Assembly (NCBI RefSeq): GCF_017161325.1
Contig: NZ_CP045670.1
Coordinates: 2,659,367-2,723,366, forward strand
Length of the DNA: 64,000 nucleotides
Source: Treponema pedis
GTDB taxonomy: Bacteria > Spirochaetota > Spirochaetia > Treponematales > Treponemataceae
Reading direction: 5' to 3'
The notes below the pieces were generated by a model that saw only the letters and a program-made list of their open reading frames with translations, searched no databases and had not been told where the DNA came from. Below, piece after piece: positions 35,400 to 43,097 of the stretch (positions within the stretch are counted from its first letter, which is position 1; every line of letters begins with the position of its first letter). Both the position numbers and the translations under genes were made by a program.

Positions 35400-35521
35400 A
35401 GTTTGCCTTTCGGCAAACGTCGGATATTGTATACCGTTTCTCACTTCGTTGCAAAACGGCGGAAATTCCGCAATCCTCAGAATTTGAAAATTCTTGCGGT
35501 TGCAGAATTTGTAGGAAGGTT
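35400..35521. repeat. 122-bp direct repeat, copy 2
   Basis: Second copy, 164 bp downstream of the first and 37 bp from the rsgA stop codon. The 42-bp spacer between the copies is unique. Confidence 0.9.
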
Positions 35522-35558
35522 TATTTAAGGCAGCGCAAACAGCTTGCTTTAAAACACC

Positions 35559-36653
35559 TTATTCTTCCAACAGCTCTTCCCAATCTTTTTTTAAACTTTG
35601 CTTTATATTTTCATTCTCCTTAAAGCGTCTTTTTGCCGACTTGGACTTTATTTCCTTCGCTTTAAAGAATTTTTCCTGACGTTTTGCTCTGCGTATTCTT
35701 CCTCTATCCTCTTTTATTAACTGTATGTAGAGCCTGTACCTTGCACGGTCCAGTATACCGGCTCCAACAGCTTCCAAAACGGCACAGCCTTTTTCGCATG
35801 TATGTGTACAATCACGAAAACGGCACTTAGCCTTTAATTCAATAATATCGGAAAAAGAATGCTCTTCACTGCCTGAGTCCCATATACCGAGTACTTTCAT
35901 ACCGGGAGTATCCATTATAACCCCCGAATTTTCTCCCAAAGAAATTATTTGCCGGTTTGTTGTCGTATGAGTACCCTTATCGATTTTTTTGTTAATTTCA
36001 TTTGTACGTAAAATTTCTTGCCCCGCAGCGCTGTTTATAAGACTCGACTTTCCTACACCGGAAGAACCTATCAGCACTGAAGTTTTTCCCGTTTTAAAGT
36101 ATTTGTTTAGATTTTTTAAACTGTCAGGTTCATAAATACTTACACAGTATACTTCTAAATGAGGATAAATTTTCTTTATCAAATTTTTAGCCTGCTCCCG
36201 ATTGTCCGATAAGTCAGCCTTTGTTAAAAGCAAAACAGTTTCAATATTTTGCAAAGCGAAAACATAACGAGCCAGGCGATTTAAATTAAAATCCTTATTT
36301 AAGGACATACATATAAAAGCCGTATCTATATTAGCTGCAATAATTTGCTCAAGCTCAATACCTGCTCCCGGGTCGGTTCTTGAAATTTTATTTTTGCGTT
36401 CATATAAAAAATCTATAAACACACTCATGGAATTTTCCTGCCGGGTAAATCCTACCCAATCTCCTACAACCGGATATACACCGGAACTTTCGCATTCTTT
36501 TTTAAAAGAGCCTTTTAAAACGGCTTCTTTTTCGCCTTCTTTACATATTATTCTATAGGAATTTCCTCCGAAAAAAATAATACGTCCTACCTCTTTTTCA
36601 ATTTTTTTATCTTTAAAAAAATCTTCAAAGCCGAAATTTAAAAATGTTTTCAT
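35559..36653 (-). CDS. rsgA: ribosome small-subunit-dependent GTPase A
   Basis: 364 residues, slightly longer than usual through a Lys/Arg-rich C-terminal tail. RsgA (YjeQ) is a GTPase that checks late 30S assembly. Order of motifs shows the circularly permuted GTPase: N-terminal OB fold (about 35-75), G4 TKADLSD (about 155), G1 IGSSGVGKSSLIN (about 200), T-loop KGTHTTTNRQ, G3 DTPGMKVLGIWD (about 255), then zinc ligands in CRFRDCTHTCEKGC. A tiny open frame with a strong promoter lies 130 bp upstream and may be part of its leader. Confidence 0.95.
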   Translation of the reverse strand: MKTFLNFGFEDFFKDKKIEKEVGRIIFFGGNSYRIICKEGEKEAVLKGSFKKECESSGVYPVVGDWVGFTRQENSMSVFIDFLYERKNKISRTDPGAGIELEQIIAANIDTAFICMSLNKDFNLNRLARYVFALQNIETVLLLTKADLSDNREQAKNLIKKIYPHLEVYCVSIYEPDSLKNLNKYFKTGKTSVLIGSSGVGKSSLINSAAGQEILRTNEINKKIDKGTHTTTNRQIISLGENSGVIMDTPGMKVLGIWDSGSEEHSFSDIIELKAKCRFRDCTHTCEKGCAVLEAVGAGILDRARYRLYIQLIKEDRGRIRRAKRQEKFFKAKEIKSKSAKRRFKENENIKQSLKKDWEELLEE

Positions 36654-36780
36654 AATGTTTCCTTTAAAGAGTAGTTATCTCCCGGATTTACATCACAAAA
36701 AATTCAAATTTAAAGAATTAAAATATAAAGAATTTAAGGTGAGAATCGTTTAAATAAAATTGATTTGATAAAAATGCGGT

Positions 36781-36840
36781 TTACAAAGAGCTTCCGGGAG
36801 TAAGACCTTTACCGCTTGTTAAAAATATTTTTGTTGTCAT
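36781..36840 (-). CDS. 19-codon small open frame with strong promoter and Shine-Dalgarno
   Basis: MTTKIFLTSGKGLTPGSSL followed by TAA. The ATG has GGGAGGTG four bases upstream, the best ribosome site in this part of the window, and a textbook promoter lies about 40 bp further up. No family is recognised. It could be a leader peptide controlling rsgA (which starts 127 bp downstream on the same strand), a free small protein, or the stub of a longer gene. Length and signals alone support translation; function is unknown. Confidence 0.5.
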   Translation of the reverse strand: MTTKIFLTSGKGLTPGSSL

Positions 36841-36877
36841 AAAGCACCTCCCATAAGTTTTAAAATTTAATGTATAA

Positions 36878-36906
36878 ATATTACTGTAAAATAAAATTTT
36901 TGTCAA
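36878..36906 (-). promoter_or_regulatory. near-consensus sigma-70 promoter
   Basis: On the minus strand TTGACA (perfect) and TAATAT with a 17-base spacer, driving the 19-codon frame and probably rsgA. Confidence 0.85.
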
Positions 36907-36907
36907 G

Positions 36908-36924
36908 CAGGTTGGCGCAACCTG
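36908..36924. promoter_or_regulatory. palindrome next to the -35 box, possible operator
   Basis: CAGGTT-GGCGC-AACCTG, a perfect 6-bp inverted repeat two bases upstream of the -35 hexamer. Its place and symmetry fit a dimeric regulator site; no regulator is known. Confidence 0.45.
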
Positions 36925-36989
36925 TTAAACAAAATGTATTACATTTTTAGCCTACGAGGTTTTTTACGTTTTTTAATCGGCTTTAATAA

Positions 36990-37029
36990 CCTCAATTGCA
37001 GCTTCCTGTAATTAAGCTGCAATTGGAGG
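36990..37029 (-). terminator. long hairpin after the substrate-binding protein gene
   Basis: CCTCAATTGCAGCTT (36990-37004) pairs with AAGCTGCAATTGGAGG (37014-37029) with one bulged base. It lies about 57 bp past the stop codon; the following T run is short, so it may act as a transcript-stabilising end. Confidence 0.65.
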
Positions 37030-37085
37030 TTTAATAAAATCTCTTAAATAAATTTTAAAATTTTACTACTATATGTAAAATAAAA

Positions 37086-38063
37086 CTAAAGCCCGTGAAT
37101 TTCAGAGGCTATGCGCTCCAATGCATCTACTGTTCTAACACCGGGCGTAATTTCGGAAAGTTTTACTCTTATAAATTTTCCGTTTTTTACGGCACTGACA
37201 TCTTTTAACACCGGATTTGCTTTTAATTTTTCTACCTTCCCCTTAAAATCGTCATCGTTTCTTATGCTTACTCCGTAGTCTACGATTATTATTACCTCCG
37301 GGTTCCCTGCAACAACTTCTTCCCAATCGGCCTGTCCCCAAGTTTTTTCAACACCCTTACCCGATAAAATATTTTCACAACCTATCAATTTTAAAATATT
37401 TGCAGTATAGCCTTCAAAAACCGTAAAAGGCTTTCCGTCTTCGGAATCAAAAATAAAAACGGTTTTATTCGGAAGTTTTTCAAGTTTGGTTTGAATTGCC
37501 GAAAGTTTTTCTTTTTGCATTTTTACAAAATTTTCAGCCCTTTCACGGCAATCGAATATCTCGCCGAATTTTAATAAATCGTTAAAGTTAGTTTCCAAAT
37601 CGGCATTTATTTCTTTCATAGAATTCGGAATAAAAATCGGAATATTATTTTTTACTATGTTTGAGTATTCTATCCCACGTTTTGTAAACGGAACGGGCCA
37701 GCCTGTAACAAAATCAGGCGACTTACTCATAAAGATTTCGTATGAAGGCCACTTTTCGGCTAAAACCTCCACCTTATCGTAAGCGCTTTTAAGTCCCGGT
37801 AAAAGCTCTTCTTCCAAAAAAGCCGTTCCCGCCATACGCTCCTCCAAGCCGAGAGCCAACATCATTTCGGTTGTTGCCATACTCATAGATACCGCGCTGG
37901 AAGGAGAGACCTTTACGGAAAATTTTATTTCATTTCCGTCAAAATTTTCACTCCAGGAAACTTCCGCCGTATTTTGCATAAGGGGCTCTTCTTTTTTGCT
38001 GCAACCCGTTATCAAAATAAAAAGTGCAGTACAACAAAATAAAACTCTACTTAATTTTTTCAT
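37086..38063 (-). CDS. metal-chelate ABC transporter substrate-binding lipoprotein
   Basis: 325 residues from the ATG at 38063 (GGGAG upstream); the longer reading from 38192 puts two extra hydrophobic runs in front and overlaps the ATPase gene. Signal and lipobox: MKKLSRVLFCCTALFILITGC. The body has the class III (FepB/BtuF/FhuD) binding-protein pattern: MATTEMMLALGLEERMAGTAF, SPDFVTGWPVPF, NDLLKFGEIFDCRERAENFVKMQKEKL, ADWEEVVAGNPEVIIIVDYG. Ligand could be ferric siderophore, heme or cobalamin; sequence does not decide. Third gene of a minus-strand importer operon. Confidence 0.85.
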   Translation of the reverse strand: MKKLSRVLFCCTALFILITGCSKKEEPLMQNTAEVSWSENFDGNEIKFSVKVSPSSAVSMSMATTEMMLALGLEERMAGTAFLEEELLPGLKSAYDKVEVLAEKWPSYEIFMSKSPDFVTGWPVPFTKRGIEYSNIVKNNIPIFIPNSMKEINADLETNFNDLLKFGEIFDCRERAENFVKMQKEKLSAIQTKLEKLPNKTVFIFDSEDGKPFTVFEGYTANILKLIGCENILSGKGVEKTWGQADWEEVVAGNPEVIIIVDYGVSIRNDDDFKGKVEKLKANPVLKDVSAVKNGKFIRVKLSEITPGVRTVDALERIASEIHGL

Positions 38064-38163
38064 TTTTTTTCTCCCATAAATAATAAAAACTATTATATAA
38101 AAAACGGCAAAAAAGTTCCAGCAAGGTAAAAGCAACAGGCACCTTTTAAGCAAAATAAGCAAT

Positions 38164-38910
38164 TTAAATATAAACAATAAATTCCGGCTCAAAAAGAATC
38201 TTAAAATTTACACCGTAAACGCTTTTTAAATTCTCCTCGGTTATAATTTCCTTAGGTTTACCGGCCCTATAAATTTCCCCTTCTTTTAATAAAACAGCTT
38301 CATCGCAATATTTTACGCAAAGGTTCAAATCATGCATAGATAAGATAACCGTTCCGTTAAATTCGGCAAACATTTTCATAAATTCCATTTTATATTTTAT
38401 ATCAAGATGATTATCAGGCTCATCTAAAATTATAACCTCAGGTTCCGAAGCAAAGACTTTTGCCGTAATAATACGTTGTCTTTCACCTCCGGATAAAGAA
38501 AAAAAATTACGTTTTTTTGCCCACAACATTCCGGTACGTGCCAAAGCGGCCTCAACTATGTCGGCGTCATGTTTATTGTAATCCTGCCATATCTTTTTAT
38601 GAGGATATCTTCCCATATAAACAATATCTTCGGCACAGAGTCTCATATCCAATTCTCCGTTAAATTGACTTAATACACCGGTAATGCGGAAATACTCTTT
38701 TTGAGGAATTTCAAAAATATCCTTCGAATTAAGAAATATTTTATTTTTAACCGAAATATTTTTATAAAGATGTTTCAATAAAGTGCTTTTCCCTGCACCG
38801 TTAGGCCCGAGAATCCCCACCATTTTTTTTGAAGGAATATTAACGGAAATATTTTTTAATATTTTTTTACCGTCTGCTTCATAATTTAAATTTTCTATTT
38901 TCAATTCCAT
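38164..38910 (-). CDS. metal-chelate ABC transporter ATPase (FecE/BtuD type)
   Basis: 248 residues. Walker A GPNGAGKST, signature LSGGERQR, Walker B VIILDEPDNHLD, and switch His in MHDLNLCVKYCDEAVLLKEGEI. These place it with ATPases of iron-siderophore and cobalamin importers. The permease gene ends 2 bp upstream, the binding protein follows at 100 bp. Confidence 0.93.
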   Translation of the reverse strand: MELKIENLNYEADGKKILKNISVNIPSKKMVGILGPNGAGKSTLLKHLYKNISVKNKIFLNSKDIFEIPQKEYFRITGVLSQFNGELDMRLCAEDIVYMGRYPHKKIWQDYNKHDADIVEAALARTGMLWAKKRNFFSLSGGERQRIITAKVFASEPEVIILDEPDNHLDIKYKMEFMKMFAEFNGTVILSMHDLNLCVKYCDEAVLLKEGEIYRAGKPKEIITEENLKSVYGVNFKILFEPEFIVYI

Positions 38911-38911
38911 A

Positions 38912-39919
38912 TCAAAAACTCTTTTTTAAAATTTTGATAAACAGAGGTGCTCCGGCCAATCCCGTAACAACGCTGATAGGTAATTCGGAAGGTGAAAACA
39001 TTGTCCGTGCAAATGTATCGGCAATCATTAATCCTGAAGCGCCGAAAACCGCACTCCATAAAATTAAGGGTCGGTGCATAACACCTATAAATTTTCTGCC
39101 TATATGAGGAACAATTAGACCTATAAATCCGATAACACCGGCCTTTGCGGTCAAAACGGATACGGCGGCGGAGGTAACAAGTACAACGGCAAAGCGTACA
39201 CGGTTTATATTCAAACCGGTTTCGACTGCGCTTTCCAAACCCAATAATAAAAGATTAAATTCTTTATTTAAAAGTAAAACTATAATAACAAGCGCAAGCA
39301 ATGCAAAAGCCGGTAAAATTAAGTCGGCATATTGGATACCTGATAAACTGCCTGTAGTCCAAAACATAGCGGAACGGACTTGAGCTTCATTTTTCGACGA
39401 GTAAATCATATATGTCGTAATTGCGGAGAAAAAAGCGTTGACACCGACTCCCATAAGTATAAGTTTTACCGGGTCTCTGCTTTTTCCGTTTAAAATAAGA
39501 ACTCCGCCCATAGCAAAAATGCTTCCCAAAAAAGCTCCCATATAAATATTAAACGGAGAAAAAATCGAAAAAAAATGTAAAATTATTGCCGAAACCGCTC
39601 CGGCGGAAGCGCCTGATGAAATCCCTAAGATATAAGGTTCCGCAAGGTCGTTTCCGGTAATTCCCTGCATACAAACTCCGCACACGGATAAGACCGCCCC
39701 CGCAAGACCTGCAAAAATTACTCGCGGTAATCTGATATTTAAAATAATTTGCTTACCTATAGAAAAGGGGCCGTTTTCTTTTTTAAAGACTGAAAACAAA
39801 ACTTCAAGAGTTTCGGTAAAGCTTATCTTAAAACTGCCCCAAAACAAACAGACAAAAATTGAAATTAAAATAACAGAAGAATAAAATAAAAAATATTTTA
39901 TATGTGTTTTATAGTGCAT
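38912..39919 (-). CDS. metal-chelate ABC transporter permease (FecCD/BtuC type)
   Basis: 335 residues with about ten membrane helices. Family motifs: LNIRLPRVIFAGLAGAVLSVCGVCMQGITGNDLAEPYILGISSGASAGAV, GVGVNAFFSAITTYMIY and GVIGFIGLIVPHIGRKFIG (the ATPase-coupling loop). Only one permease gene is present, so the transporter is presumably a homodimer. GGGACGG precedes the ATG. This is the first gene of the importer operon, just downstream of a decayed zinc-ribbon copy. Confidence 0.92.
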   Translation of the reverse strand: MHYKTHIKYFLFYSSVILISIFVCLFWGSFKISFTETLEVLFSVFKKENGPFSIGKQIILNIRLPRVIFAGLAGAVLSVCGVCMQGITGNDLAEPYILGISSGASAGAVSAIILHFFSIFSPFNIYMGAFLGSIFAMGGVLILNGKSRDPVKLILMGVGVNAFFSAITTYMIYSSKNEAQVRSAMFWTTGSLSGIQYADLILPAFALLALVIIVLLLNKEFNLLLLGLESAVETGLNINRVRFAVVLVTSAAVSVLTAKAGVIGFIGLIVPHIGRKFIGVMHRPLILWSAVFGASGLMIADTFARTMFSPSELPISVVTGLAGAPLFIKILKKSF

Positions 39920-39967
39920 AACACCGTCCCGATTTTATCAAATTATAAAGCTAATTCGGATTCTATG

Positions 39968-40147
39968 AAAAATACCCAATTCATTTCCGCAGGATTTACA
40001 TTTAACCCGATAAATCGGGCATATTCCCGATTTTTTGTTTATTCCCTTTGTAACTTCCCAAGAATCTTTTGCACCGCAGTATTTACAGTTTACTATTCTT
40101 ACCCGTTTTCCGCAACGGGTATATTTAAAACGAGTGCGGGTTTTATT
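39968..40147 (-). pseudogene. decayed copy of the zinc-ribbon gene at 42816-43097
   Basis: About 60 codons (KTRTRFKYTRCGKRVRIV ... CKSCGNELGIF) align without gaps to residues 24-84 of the intact gene. The N-terminal CTCKC part and a start codon are missing, and the first CxxC has become YxxC, so one zinc ligand is lost. The open frame extends upstream only by chance into the ABC exporter stop. Confidence 0.75.
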
Positions 40148-40163
40148 TAGGATCAAAAACCGA

Positions 40164-41813
40164 CTAAGCGCCAACCGTAATTATTCTATCTACACTTTGT
40201 TTAAGTAAATCGCTTACATGGTGCGAAATTATAATACAGGTTTTAGTTTTGTCGGATAAAAGCATATTTTCTATATTTGCTGCCGTTTCATTATCCAAAG
40301 CGGAAGTTGCTTCGTCCAAAAGCAATATAGGCGTATCTTTTATTAAAGCCCTTGCAATGGCAAGCCTCTGTTTTTCACCGCCCGATATTTTTGAAGCACT
40401 TTCTCCGATTTTTGTTTCGTACTTTTCAGGGAGGTTCAAAATAACTTTTTGTAAACCGGCACGGCTAACGGCATCTTCAATTTTATTTTCATCAAATTCG
40501 CTGTAAAGAGATATATTGTTTTTTATCGTGTCATCAAAAATAAAAGGAGACTGATGCACAACAGAAACCAAATTAAAATAATCTTCATCGGATATATTCC
40601 GAATATCTACACCGTCAATTTTAATTGAACCTGCATATCCGGTAAATTTTTTATAAAGAAGACTTAAAAGTGTAGATTTTCCGGCTCCGCTTTTACCGAC
40701 TATTAAAATTTTTTCGCCTTTTTTTATCTGCAAGTTAAAACTTGAAAAAACAAAATTCGGTTCAATCGCCTCTGTTTCTTCCAAAGACAATCCATCATCA
40801 TCTTCGGATTCTTCAGGATAAGCGAAACTTACATTTTCAAAAACAATTTCATTTTCAAACGATTTTTTTGAAGTTAAGTCAACCGCTTTTTCTTCCATAT
40901 TCAATATCGGAGTTAAATCTTTTATTATTGCCCTTGCCGCAAAGATTGATGTAATTAACCGGGTTAAATTACCTAATGGATAAACTATAAAAACAACTAA
41001 TTGACTTGCAGCAATAATTACGGAAACTTTAAAAAATCCCAGAAGAACAAGCACTGCCCCTAAAAAGAAAATACCGATATAGGTTATATTTGAAAATGCT
41101 TCAGAAGCAGTATTTGAAAGTATATTCATAAAATCAATTTTTATAAGTTTTTTTGTATTTTCTTTATTTACATTTTTGTGTAAAACTTCTATCTTCTGTT
41201 GTAAATTATATGATTTAATTAAGTCAAAAGCTTCAAAAATTTCTTTAATTGCTATTGTGTATTTTTCACCGGCTTCAACCGATTCTCCCTGAGCCATTTC
41301 GGTAGGTGCAACTAAAAACTTTGGAACAAAAAGTTGAATCGAACCTATAACCAGTACAAAAACAGCAAGCCTCCAATCCAAAAAAAGGAGCCATGCAACC
41401 GAACCTAAAAATTGAAGAATTTGCGGATAAAGATCGCAGATTTTATAGAAAAAATTATAATCCATTTTTTCTACATATTTTGTCATATACGCCACATAAG
41501 AACCCGAATTTTTTTTGGCATATTCGGACGTATTCATTCTAAGGATTTTTGACATTAAAGCATTGCGAAGATCCATACTTGCATTTGCCAAAGCTCTTGT
41601 TTGAAGAACTCCGGTAAAAAGGTCAACAAAAAATTCTATTGCAATATAAGCTAAAAAACTGATTAAATATAAATGCAGTTTTTCTAAACTTCCGCTTGTT
41701 GCATAATCTATAGAGATCATCATTACATAAGCAATTCCTACTTCTAACGCAGTAGAAATAGGCTGGAAGAATAAATAGGCAATACCGTATTTATTCTTTA
41801 AAAATTTCAGCAT
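40164..41813 (-). CDS. ABC exporter, fused membrane and ATPase domains
   Basis: 549 residues. Membrane part with about six helices (1-300), then the nucleotide-binding domain: Walker A VGKSGAGKST, Q-loop SVVHQSPFIFDDTIKNNI, signature ISGGEKQRLAIARAL, Walker B ILLLDEATSALD and switch His ISHHVSDLL. No N-terminal C39 peptidase is present. Such half transporters export peptides, lipids or drugs as dimers. An acidic loop (PEESEDDDGLSLEETEAIEPN) is inserted before Walker A. It follows the 39-codon peptide gene, separated by a terminator-like stem, making it the obvious exporter of that peptide by context. AAAGGA precedes the ATG. Confidence 0.9.
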   Translation of the reverse strand: MLKFLKNKYGIAYLFFQPISTALEVGIAYVMMISIDYATSGSLEKLHLYLISFLAYIAIEFFVDLFTGVLQTRALANASMDLRNALMSKILRMNTSEYAKKNSGSYVAYMTKYVEKMDYNFFYKICDLYPQILQFLGSVAWLLFLDWRLAVFVLVIGSIQLFVPKFLVAPTEMAQGESVEAGEKYTIAIKEIFEAFDLIKSYNLQQKIEVLHKNVNKENTKKLIKIDFMNILSNTASEAFSNITYIGIFFLGAVLVLLGFFKVSVIIAASQLVVFIVYPLGNLTRLITSIFAARAIIKDLTPILNMEEKAVDLTSKKSFENEIVFENVSFAYPEESEDDDGLSLEETEAIEPNFVFSSFNLQIKKGEKILIVGKSGAGKSTLLSLLYKKFTGYAGSIKIDGVDIRNISDEDYFNLVSVVHQSPFIFDDTIKNNISLYSEFDENKIEDAVSRAGLQKVILNLPEKYETKIGESASKISGGEKQRLAIARALIKDTPILLLDEATSALDNETAANIENMLLSDKTKTCIIISHHVSDLLKQSVDRIITVGA

Positions 41814-41832
41814 AATATTTTTCCTTTAAATA

Positions 41833-41871
41833 GAGCCTACCCTAAACCGATATGGTAAACGGATAGGCTAA
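41833..41871. repeat. imperfect inverted repeat ahead of the ABC exporter
   Basis: AGCCTAcCCtAAACC pairs with GGTAAACGGaTAGGCT around GATAT with two or three mismatches, 20 bp upstream of the exporter ATG and overlapping the end of the preceding terminator. Confidence 0.55.
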
Positions 41872-41905
41872 ATAAAAACATCGCCCATAAACTTAATTGG
41901 CGATG
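41869..41905 (-). terminator. terminator-like stem between peptide gene and exporter
   Basis: On the minus strand CATCGCC and GGCGATG form a 7-bp stem with a 13-base loop, followed by TTTTTATTT. It lies 80 bp after the peptide stop codon and would lower exporter expression relative to the peptide. Confidence 0.75.
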
Positions 41906-41985
41906 AAGAAAATAGAAATCTTATAAAGATTTCATCCGACCTCTAGAGTATCCTGAAAAAAACTGATGTTTTTAGAGGATTTCTT

Positions 41986-42105
41986 TTAGTGATTTCCGCT
42001 TCTGCGTTTGCCACAGTCGCTACCTTCTTGGTGTGAGAAATATCCTGATCCACACCCACGAGTTTTTAACTCTGCAGGTTGTTTCTTAGTACAAATAACT
42101 TTCAT
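41986..42105 (-). CDS. 39-residue Cys/Gly-rich peptide, candidate RiPP precursor
   Basis: Not long enough for standard ORF cut-offs. The frame starts MKVICTKKQPAELKTRG and has Cys5, Cys18 and Cys31; the C-terminal half is rich in Gly, Ser, His and Arg (GCGSGYF, EGSDCGKRRSGNH). GAGGT lies 8 bases before the ATG. Its place fits a modified-peptide precursor: the remains of a radical SAM/SPASM maturase lie 107 bp upstream and an ABC exporter starts 173 bp downstream, all on the minus strand. A charged N-terminal half with a Gly/Cys-rich C-terminal half is the usual leader/core layout. No known precursor family is recognised, so the assignment is by context. Confidence 0.6.
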   Translation of the reverse strand: MKVICTKKQPAELKTRGCGSGYFSHQEGSDCGKRRSGNH

Positions 42106-42211
42106 GCAGCATACCTCATATTAATAAATTTATTTAATTGCATAATATTCGCTTGAATTAAATAAGCAGGTCATTACGCATTAAATAGTTCTTAATTTTT
42201 AACCGTTGAAT

Positions 42212-42718
42212 TTATTTTTGACTATAAATTCCGTCACACTTAAAATATATTTCTTTACCTCCACAATATGGATAGTCATAGCAACTCAAACACATTTCAG
42301 GTAATTCAAAAACTTTTTTGTTTAAAATATTGCAAAAATCCGAATTTGATAATTTTTGATATGAATTTATAATACACCTATCTTATATCCCTTTCTAATA
42401 AAAATTCGCCTCCAAAAAATTATAAATATATCATTAATATAAGAATATGTTTTAATGTCAATCAATAACTTCATTATAAAATCATCAATAGTTTTTTAGA
42501 CATCCTTGCATGTTCATTTTTCCATGATTGATAACAATAATCACATCGTAAATTACATCTGTCAGTTAATGATAGAATATAATTTATACTATTTGCTTCA
42601 TTATCTGAAAGAAAAAAATCATGATCTTTTAAAAATTCGATATCTGTTGGATTGTTGTCTACATAATATAACTCACTTTTTCAAAAACTTCAAGATAATT
42701 TGTAAATTTTAAAGACAT
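42212..42718 (-). pseudogene. radical SAM / SPASM peptide maturase, internally deleted and frameshifted
   Basis: Read with frame corrections the minus strand gives MSLKFTNYLEVFEK..ELYYVDNNPTDIEFLKDHDFFLS..., then SLTDRCNLRCDYCYQSW, which holds the radical SAM CxxxCxxC cluster motif, then IDDFIMKLLIDIKTYS...FGGEFLLERD (the GGE motif). About 50 residues later a SPASM-like end appears: PEMCLSCYDYPYCGGKEIYFKCDG, stop at 42212. Shifts fall in A5 (near 42675), A6 (near 42496) and T6 (near 42415). Total coding is about 165 residues against the 350-450 usual for this class, so most of the barrel is missing: true decay, not only sequencing error. Such enzymes crosslink or thioether-bridge precursor peptides. 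Confidence 0.8.
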
Positions 42719-42815
42719 ACTCATACACCAAACATGTTTTTTTATTATAAGATTTTTTTTAATCCTGTCAAGTCTCAGTATTCTCTCTATTCATATTGTT
42801 GCATAATGCAATAAA

Positions 42816-43097
42816 TTATTTAGCAACCTCGGGCTCTTCATAATAATCAAGGAAAATACCTAATTCGCTCCCGCAAGTTTTACATTTAAACCGATAAACA
42901 GGGCGCATTCCCGATTTTTTGCTTATTCCTTTTGTAACTTCAAAAGAATCTTTTGCCCCGCAGTGTTTACAGGTTACAAGCCGCACCCTTCTTCCGCAGC
43001 GTATACACTTAAAACGAGTGCGGGCTTTATCTTTTGTGTTCGGAATATCGTTCCAAATTCTGCATTTACAAGTGCAAACCAAAAAATCGGGGTGCAT
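42816..43097 (-). CDS. small zinc-ribbon protein of unknown function
   Basis: 93 residues with five CxxC or CxC pairs: CTCKC, CIRCG, CKHCG and CKTCG, the last three spaced as zinc ribbons. Core: KARTRFKCIRCGRRVRLVTCKHCGAKDSFEVTKGISKKSGMRPVYRFKCKTCGSELGIF. It overlaps the end of the MFS gene by 32 bp, so the two are co-translated. A decayed copy lies at 39968-40147, on the other side of the peptide/exporter cassette. I do not know the family; a nucleic-acid or metal-handling role is possible. Confidence 0.7.
   Translation of the reverse strand: MHPDFLVCTCKCRIWNDIPNTKDKARTRFKCIRCGRRVRLVTCKHCGAKDSFEVTKGISKKSGMRPVYRFKCKTCGSELGIFLDYYEEPEVAK

Noticed and set aside
37086-39919. Assignment of the importer specifically to vitamin B12 with a cobalamin riboswitch
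   Set aside because: No B12-box-like sequence was seen upstream of the permease and the proteins fit iron-chelate, heme or cobalamin transport equally.
40164-41813. Peptidase-containing (C39) bacteriocin exporter
   Set aside because: The N-terminus begins directly with membrane helices; no cysteine-peptidase domain is present, so leader cleavage cannot be assigned to it.
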